The position numbers were made by a program, and so were the translations under genes. Below, in pieces: positions 6,884-10,783 of a stretch of 10,783 nucleotides of DNA. How positions within the stretch are numbered: the stretch's first letter is position 1; each line of letters opens with the position of its first letter. The notes under the pieces are model-generated. The model was not told the DNA's origin and did not search any database. It saw only the letters and a program-made list of their open reading frames with translations. The DNA is from CAZYWA01 sp964650975 [NCBI: uncultured bacterium] (GTDB taxonomy: Bacteria > JADJOY01): contig CAZYWA010000245.1 of the NCBI GenBank assembly GCA_964650975.1, forward strand, positions 1 to 10,783, written 5' to 3'.

Positions 6884-8505
6884 TGCAGCGGCGAGCGCTC
6901 GCGGCGACGGTCATCTTCATCGCGGGTGCTGCGGCCCTCGGCGCGACGCTCGGCGCCTACGGCGCGGCGAGCGACGAGCCCAACTACCTGCACGCCGCGG
7001 ATCTCGAGGTCCGCTGGGCCTCGCAGTGGCTCGGCACGGGCCAGGTCGACGGCCGCTCCGCGTTCGACCCCGAGGTGCTGCACCGCTACTGGGATTCGAA
7101 CCCGCTGCGGATCCCCCATCCGCCGCTTTCCCGCGAGCTCTCCGCCGTCGCGGCGACGCTGGCGCCCGCGGGCGTCCGCCCGCTGGTCGCGCATCGCCTG
7201 CATCTCGCCGTGCTGGGCGGGCTCATGCTGGTGGTCGCGTTCCTGTGGCTCGACGAGTGGCTCGGTCGCCCCTCGGCGTGGGCCGGCGTCGTGGCGCTGA
7301 TCGCCATGCCGCAGCTGGTCGGGCACGCCCACGTGGGGCTCACCGATTTCCCCCTCGCGTTCTTCTGGCTGGCGGCGCTCGCGGCCGCGGCGGCGACGCG
7401 GATCGCGCCGCTTCGAAGAGGGGCGCTCACCGGTCTGCTCGTCGGATGCGCGCTGGCGACCAAGCTGCCGGGTGCCTTCCTGGCCGTCGTCATCGCGGGC
7501 TGGATCCTGTGGGTGAGACGGACCGGTGGCTTGCGCGAGCTCGTGGTGGTGGCCGTGGTCGCCGCGGTGGTGGCGATCGCGCTCAATCCCAATGGCTGGG
7601 TGGACCCGGTCGAGAAGCTCCGCACCTGGCTGCGCCTCAGCACCACGCGCAAGGATTTTCACGCGATCCGCAGCTTCTACTTCGGGAAGACGTACGCCTT
7701 CCACCCGCCCTGGCATTACCCGTGGGTGCAGCTCTTCGCGACCACACCTCTCGGGCTCTTCGGTCTCGCGGTCGCGGGGCTGACCTCGGGACTCCGCGGG
7801 ACCGGGCTCGACCGGGACAACACGCTGCTCGCGGGCGCGGGAGCCTTGATCCTGCCCGCGGTCCTGACCTGGCCCGGCAGTCCCTGCCACGACGGGGTGC
7901 GGCTCTTCTTGCCGACGCTGCCGCTGGTGGCGGTGCTCGCGGTCCGAGGTCATGCGGCGCTCGTGGCGTGGCTCGGCGCTCGCGCGCGCCACGGCGGCGC
8001 AACCGACGCCGAGGCGATTCGCCGCAAGCTCGCGTGGGCGGTGGGTGCCGTCGGCCTCGGACCGGGGCTCATCGCCACGGTGCTGACGCACCCCTACTCG
8101 ATGGCCTACTACGGCGCCGGCGTCGGCGGTGTGCGCGGCGCGGACCGCCTCGGTCTCGAGACCACCTACCTGAAGGAAGTCATGACGCCTGGCTTCATCG
8201 CGGCGCTCGATCGCTCGATTCCACCGCATTCGGTGGTGCTGACCGGCTTCACCTACGAGGAGTTGGCCTTCGATCAGGAGACCGGCGACCTCGATCCGTC
8301 CTTCCGGCTATCGGATTTCCCGCCGGCCGACTTCCTGGTGATGGTGCATCGCAAGAGCGAGCTCTCCGAATTCGGCTGGAAGGTCCGGCGCGAGGTCACG
8401 CCGGTTTACGAAGTAAAGCTCGACGGTGTGCCGCTCGCGTCGCTCTATCGAGTCGCGCGCGAGGAACCACCGGCTTCCGTTGACGGGGCTTCACCCGGCG
8501 GCTAA
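6883..8505 (+). CDS. GT-C/PMT-like multi-pass membrane glycosyltransferase (glycosyltransferase family 39-like)
   Basis: This 540-residue, strongly hydrophobic protein has a first membrane segment at 5-28 followed by an acidic SDEPNY loop (30-35), the Asp-Glu position expected for GT-C enzymes using polyprenyl-phosphate sugars. Other family-like features are PHPPLSRE (79-85), GLTDFP (152-157), ATKLPG (192-197), WHYPWVQLFATTPLGL (277-292), HDGVRLFLPTLPLVA (336-350) and HPYSMAYYGAGVGGVRGADR (403-422). About nine to ten membrane helices precede a soluble C-terminal domain of about 110 residues. Donor and acceptor are unknown; lipid or protein glycosylation outside the inner membrane is the family's usual job. 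The ATG overlaps the apt stop, so the frame upstream of 6883 should not be included. Confidence 0.8.
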   Translation: MQRRALAATVIFIAGAAALGATLGAYGAASDEPNYLHAADLEVRWASQWLGTGQVDGRSAFDPEVLHRYWDSNPLRIPHPPLSRELSAVAATLAPAGVRPLVAHRLHLAVLGGLMLVVAFLWLDEWLGRPSAWAGVVALIAMPQLVGHAHVGLTDFPLAFFWLAALAAAAATRIAPLRRGALTGLLVGCALATKLPGAFLAVVIAGWILWVRRTGGLRELVVVAVVAAVVAIALNPNGWVDPVEKLRTWLRLSTTRKDFHAIRSFYFGKTYAFHPPWHYPWVQLFATTPLGLFGLAVAGLTSGLRGTGLDRDNTLLAGAGALILPAVLTWPGSPCHDGVRLFLPTLPLVAVLAVRGHAALVAWLGARARHGGATDAEAIRRKLAWAVGAVGLGPGLIATVLTHPYSMAYYGAGVGGVRGADRLGLETTYLKEVMTPGFIAALDRSIPPHSVVLTGFTYEELAFDQETGDLDPSFRLSDFPPADFLVMVHRKSELSEFGWKVRREVTPVYEVKLDGVPLASLYRVAREEPPASVDGASPGG

Positions 8506-8553
8506 CGTCGCGCGGCTGGGTTCTGGTCTCACCTTCATTCGCCGCGTGCCGCC

Positions 8554-9051
8554 GTGGAAATCGCTGGAGTGGCCGCCGCCGGTTGGTTGGCGGTGGCGGT
8601 GGTCACGCTGATCGCCGCGTCGGCGGCCGCGCTGAGCCGGGATGCCTGGCGGGCCGCGATCGGGATCGCCTCGGTGGGTGTGGCGGTGCTCGAGGTGCTC
8701 GCGCACGCCGAGGCGGTCGCGGTGGCGCAGCTGGTCGCCATTCTCGTGGGTACGGCTGCGACGCGCATCCGGGCGCGCCGGCCGGCGGCGGTCGCCATCC
8801 TGAGCATCTGGTTGCTGGGCGCCGCAGCGTCAATCGTGCTGCTGGGATGGATCCGGTGGCCCGAGTCGGGGGTGAGCGAGGCGATCGCCGCCGGGCCGGA
8901 GAGTACTCGTGAGGTGCTCGTCAACGGCGTGGCGCCGTTCGCCGTCGCCGCGCTGGCGGGCCTGCTCGCGATGCTGGCTTGGGTCGCGATCGCTCCCAAG
9001 ACGCGATCGACTCCATCGGCGCCAGTCCAGGCCCTCGAGAAGCCGTGGTGA
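8554..9051 (+). CDS. small integral membrane protein, divergent NuoJ-like
   Basis: The protein has 165 residues, with five predicted membrane helices at about 7-27, 33-52, 55-71, 79-100 and 123-147. The layout matches NuoJ, the complex I membrane subunit: a first helix, a basic-capped second helix (SRDAWRAAIGIAS, compare NPVHALLYL), AEAVAVAQLVAILVGTA (compare the NuoJ helix 3 region), a variable loop, and a last helix GVAPFAVAALAGLLAMLAWVAIA. The last helix resembles the NuoJ C-terminal helix but has Ala where a Glu is common. The start is GTG 8554 with no clear Shine-Dalgarno, 48 nt after the glycosyltransferase. It overlaps the next gene, which reads as NuoK-like, and J then K is the normal Nuo order. 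The resemblance is read by eye; a generic membrane protein is the alternative. Confidence 0.6.
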   Translation: MEIAGVAAAGWLAVAVVTLIAASAAALSRDAWRAAIGIASVGVAVLEVLAHAEAVAVAQLVAILVGTAATRIRARRPAAVAILSIWLLGAAASIVLLGWIRWPESGVSEAIAAGPESTREVLVNGVAPFAVAALAGLLAMLAWVAIAPKTRSTPSAPVQALEKPW

Positions 9052-9398
9052 GCGCGCTCGATGCGCTCGAGCTGGGGCCGATCGGCGCTCCCGAGTACCT
9101 GGCCGTCTCGGCGTGGCTGCTGGCCGCGGGGCTTGGCCGCGCGGTCTTGCGCCGCGACGCGATCGCGCCGCGCCTGGGCGCGGTGCTGATTCTGCAAGCG
9201 GGTGTTCTTGCGTTGGTGGGACTGGTGCGGTTCGCGCCGGGCTGGCTCGACGCCCCGCTCGCGGTGCGTGTCGCGGGTTCGGCTTCATCGGTCGGCTGGG
9301 GTGTGCTCCTGGTCGGAGTCCAGACTCGGCGGCAGGAATCGAGCGAGCCGCTCGTTCCGCCGCCGGTGGATGGGAGCCACGGAGCACGGCCGGTCTGA
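9048..9398 (+). CDS. small integral membrane protein, divergent NuoK-like
   Basis: The protein has 116 residues with three membrane helices, the NuoK (and MnhC) plan. YLAVSAWLLAAGLGRAVLRR (17-36) follows the NuoK N-terminal pattern (YL-hydrophobic helix-GL-G-L-RRN). LGAVLILQAGVLALVGLVRF (43-62) matches the second helix, and AGSASSVGWGVLLVGVQTRR (76-95) the third. Both membrane glutamates of NuoK (E. coli Glu36 and Glu72) are replaced, by Val46 and Ala79 in my alignment. The tail 96-116 is disordered and Pro-rich. The start is GTG 9048, overlapping the preceding stop (GTGA, 9048-9051); GTG 9045 is an equally close alternative. Membership in NuoK is a judgement by eye. Confidence 0.6.
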   Translation: MSALDALELGPIGAPEYLAVSAWLLAAGLGRAVLRRDAIAPRLGAVLILQAGVLALVGLVRFAPGWLDAPLAVRVAGSASSVGWGVLLVGVQTRRQESSEPLVPPPVDGSHGARPV

Positions 9399-9487
9399 TG
9401 CGCGCCGATCTGGAAATCAGCCGGAATTCGGTCTACTACTAACGCGTCCCCCGCTCGTCACACCTCGAAGCACGCGGAGATCTTCTC

Positions 9488-9856
9488 GTGGCCAGGGAGC
9501 CTGATCGAACCCCAAGCGGAGTCGCACGCCGCGTCGAGGTGTTCCTCGACCTCGCCGTGTTCAACGAGGTCCGCCGGGTTGCGATGGCCGACGACACCAC
9601 GGTGAGCAAGGTGTTGACGCAGGTGGTGCTGGACCACTTTCGCGAGCGGGGAATCCCCCGGCGTGCCGCCGAGCCGCCGCCTCGGCCCCCGCCCCAGCAA
9701 TCGCAGAATCGGGGACCTGCCGCCGACCCGGGCGGCTCGAGCCAGCAGCCGGGAGGGCTCAAGCGTCGTCGCCGTCGTCGCCGCGGCGGGCGCGGACCCG
9801 GGGCGCCGGGTGGCGGAACCGGAGGCGCGGGTGGTGCCTCACCGGCAGGAGGGTGA
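9488..9856 (+). CDS. ribbon-helix-helix-like small protein with Arg/Gly-rich tail
   Basis: The 122-residue protein is in two halves. Residues 15-55 (RVEVFLDLAVFNEVRRVAMA, then DDTTVSKVLTQVVLDHFRER) have the spacing of a ribbon-helix-helix fold: a short strand, helix 1, a turn, and a helix 2 beginning TTVSKVL. Such proteins usually bind DNA as dimers. Residues 56-122 are disordered: Pro/Gln-rich (62-89), then seven consecutive Arg within KRRRRRRRGGRG (92-103), then a Gly/Ala-rich end. The tail suggests nonspecific nucleic-acid binding. The start is GTG 9488, 7 nt behind GGAGA (9476-9480). Codon use is GC-rich and gene-like. No toxin or partner gene adjoins it, so an antitoxin role is not supported. 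The exact family is not recognised. Confidence 0.72.
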   Translation: MAREPDRTPSGVARRVEVFLDLAVFNEVRRVAMADDTTVSKVLTQVVLDHFRERGIPRRAAEPPPRPPPQQSQNRGPAADPGGSSQQPGGLKRRRRRRRGGRGPGAPGGGTGGAGGASPAGG

Positions 9857-9869
9857 TCGCCGATCGCCT

Positions 9870-9897
9870 CGAGCGTGAGATCTCGCTCGTGACATTT
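9870..9897 (+). terminator. weak hairpin after the RHH-like gene
   Basis: CGAGCG (9870-9875) pairs with CGCTCG (9884-9889) around an 8-nt loop, 14 nt after the stop codon. Only a short, interrupted T stretch follows (TGACATTT), so termination here would be inefficient or factor-assisted. Confidence 0.35.
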
Positions 9898-10035
9898 GGC
9901 ACCATCGATCGTCAGTTTCGCTGGTGGCGCGGGTCATTTGCTTGAGATAGTTCCGTTCGCAGTCCTCTGGGGAGTCATCCCTAATCCCGGGTGCGAGACA
10001 TTCCAGTGCTCGATTGGCGACAGCGGGCACCACCG

Positions 10036-10079
10036 TTGACGACGGCAGTCAAGCAGATCGCCGATGTCAACGAGTTGAC
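10036..10079 (+). promoter_or_regulatory. paired TTGAC palindromes, candidate operator
   Basis: Four TTGAC/GTCAA pentamers occur in 44 bp. TTGAC-N7-GTCAA spans 10036-10052, and GTCAAC-GA-GTTGAC spans 10066-10079. The second is a perfect 6-bp inverted repeat and contains most of the -35 box of the downstream promoter. The outer copies also form a larger imperfect inverted repeat (10035-10046 with 10060-10071, 10 of 12 matching). This is the arrangement of two dimer sites, one upstream and one over the -35. The binding protein is unknown. Confidence 0.5.
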
Positions 10080-10102
10080 TCGCCGGGCCGCCCACCTATA
10101 AG
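10075..10102 (+). promoter_or_regulatory. sigma-70 promoter of the response regulator gene
   Basis: TTGACT (10075-10080) and TATAAG (10097-10102) are separated by 16 nt and each match the consensus at five or more of the key positions, a striking pair in this GC-rich background. The start of transcription would fall near 10109, giving a leader of about 60 nt. Confidence 0.7.
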
Positions 10103-10168
10103 GTTCGGCCGAGAGCCCTGGTTACGGGCAAGTATCAAGATCCGAGCCGGGCGCGGGCGGGGGAATTC

Positions 10169-10783
<615 letters not shown>

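Larger units (their letters stand above)
9857..10168 (+). other. gene-free intergenic region before the response regulator
   Basis: No convincing coding frame was found on either strand across this 312-nt stretch, which is less GC-rich than the flanking genes. It holds a weak hairpin just after the RHH-like gene, a cluster of TTGAC half-sites at 10036-10079, a sigma-70 promoter at 10075-10102 and about 60 nt of leader. The middle part (about 9892-10030) shows nothing I can assign. Confidence 0.6.

Noticed and set aside
6781-8229. 482-codon minus-strand frame opposite the glycosyltransferase
   Set aside because: It is a compositional shadow: very charged Arg/Glu/His-rich sequence without domains, opposite a protein with clear membrane helices and family motifs.
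9398-9442. 14-codon ATG frame (MRADLEISRNSVYY) overlapping the NuoK-like stop at TGATG
   Set aside because: The overlap is coupling-like, but the frame is too short to support, lacks homology and is not followed by a regulatory hairpin.
9895-9920. sigma-54-like TGGCAC motif
   Set aside because: The GC element at the required spacing (GG-N10-GC) is absent.

Overview
The window is a GC-rich (roughly two-thirds G+C), densely packed bacterial chromosome segment in which every supported gene lies on the + strand. A SurE phosphatase, an NtrC-type sigma-54 response regulator and divergent complex I-like membrane subunits suggest a diderm bacterium of the deltaproteobacterial or candidate-phylum kind. 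The order pheT - MerR-like gene - tRNA-Pro - surE is, as I recall it, familiar from such lineages. The phylum cannot be fixed from this sequence alone.

Positions 1-4889 carry the translation cluster infC-rpmI-rplT-pheS-pheT (IF3, L35, L20, and both Phe-tRNA synthetase subunits). infC appears to begin at a CTG codon (84) behind a perfectly spaced AGGAGG, overlapping the stop of a possible upstream frame. A near-identical 22-23 nt element with a small hairpin precedes both infC and rplT. A strong hairpin with a T-rich tail separates rplT from pheS and looks like an attenuator or terminator.

Positions 4890-5450 hold a small MerR-family regulator, then tRNA-Pro(GGG) 7 nt later, closed by a textbook UUCG-loop terminator.

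Positions 5451-8505 hold surE (5'-nucleotidase), apt (adenine salvage) and a GT-C/PMT-like membrane glycosyltransferase whose ATG overlaps the apt stop. A perfect 11-bp tandem repeat sits directly in front of the apt ribosome binding site.

Positions 8554-9398 hold two overlapping genes for small membrane proteins that read as very divergent NuoJ and NuoK. They lack the membrane glutamates of the NuoK family and are not inside a complex I operon; this is the most unusual part of the window. Next comes a small ribbon-helix-helix-like protein with an Arg/Gly-rich tail (9488-9856).

After about 310 nt without a gene comes a good sigma-70 promoter (TTGACT/TATAAG), overlapped by two palindromes of TTGAC half-sites. 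It drives an NtrC-family response regulator that runs off the window end. No CRISPR array, insertion sequence, phage gene or rRNA was seen.
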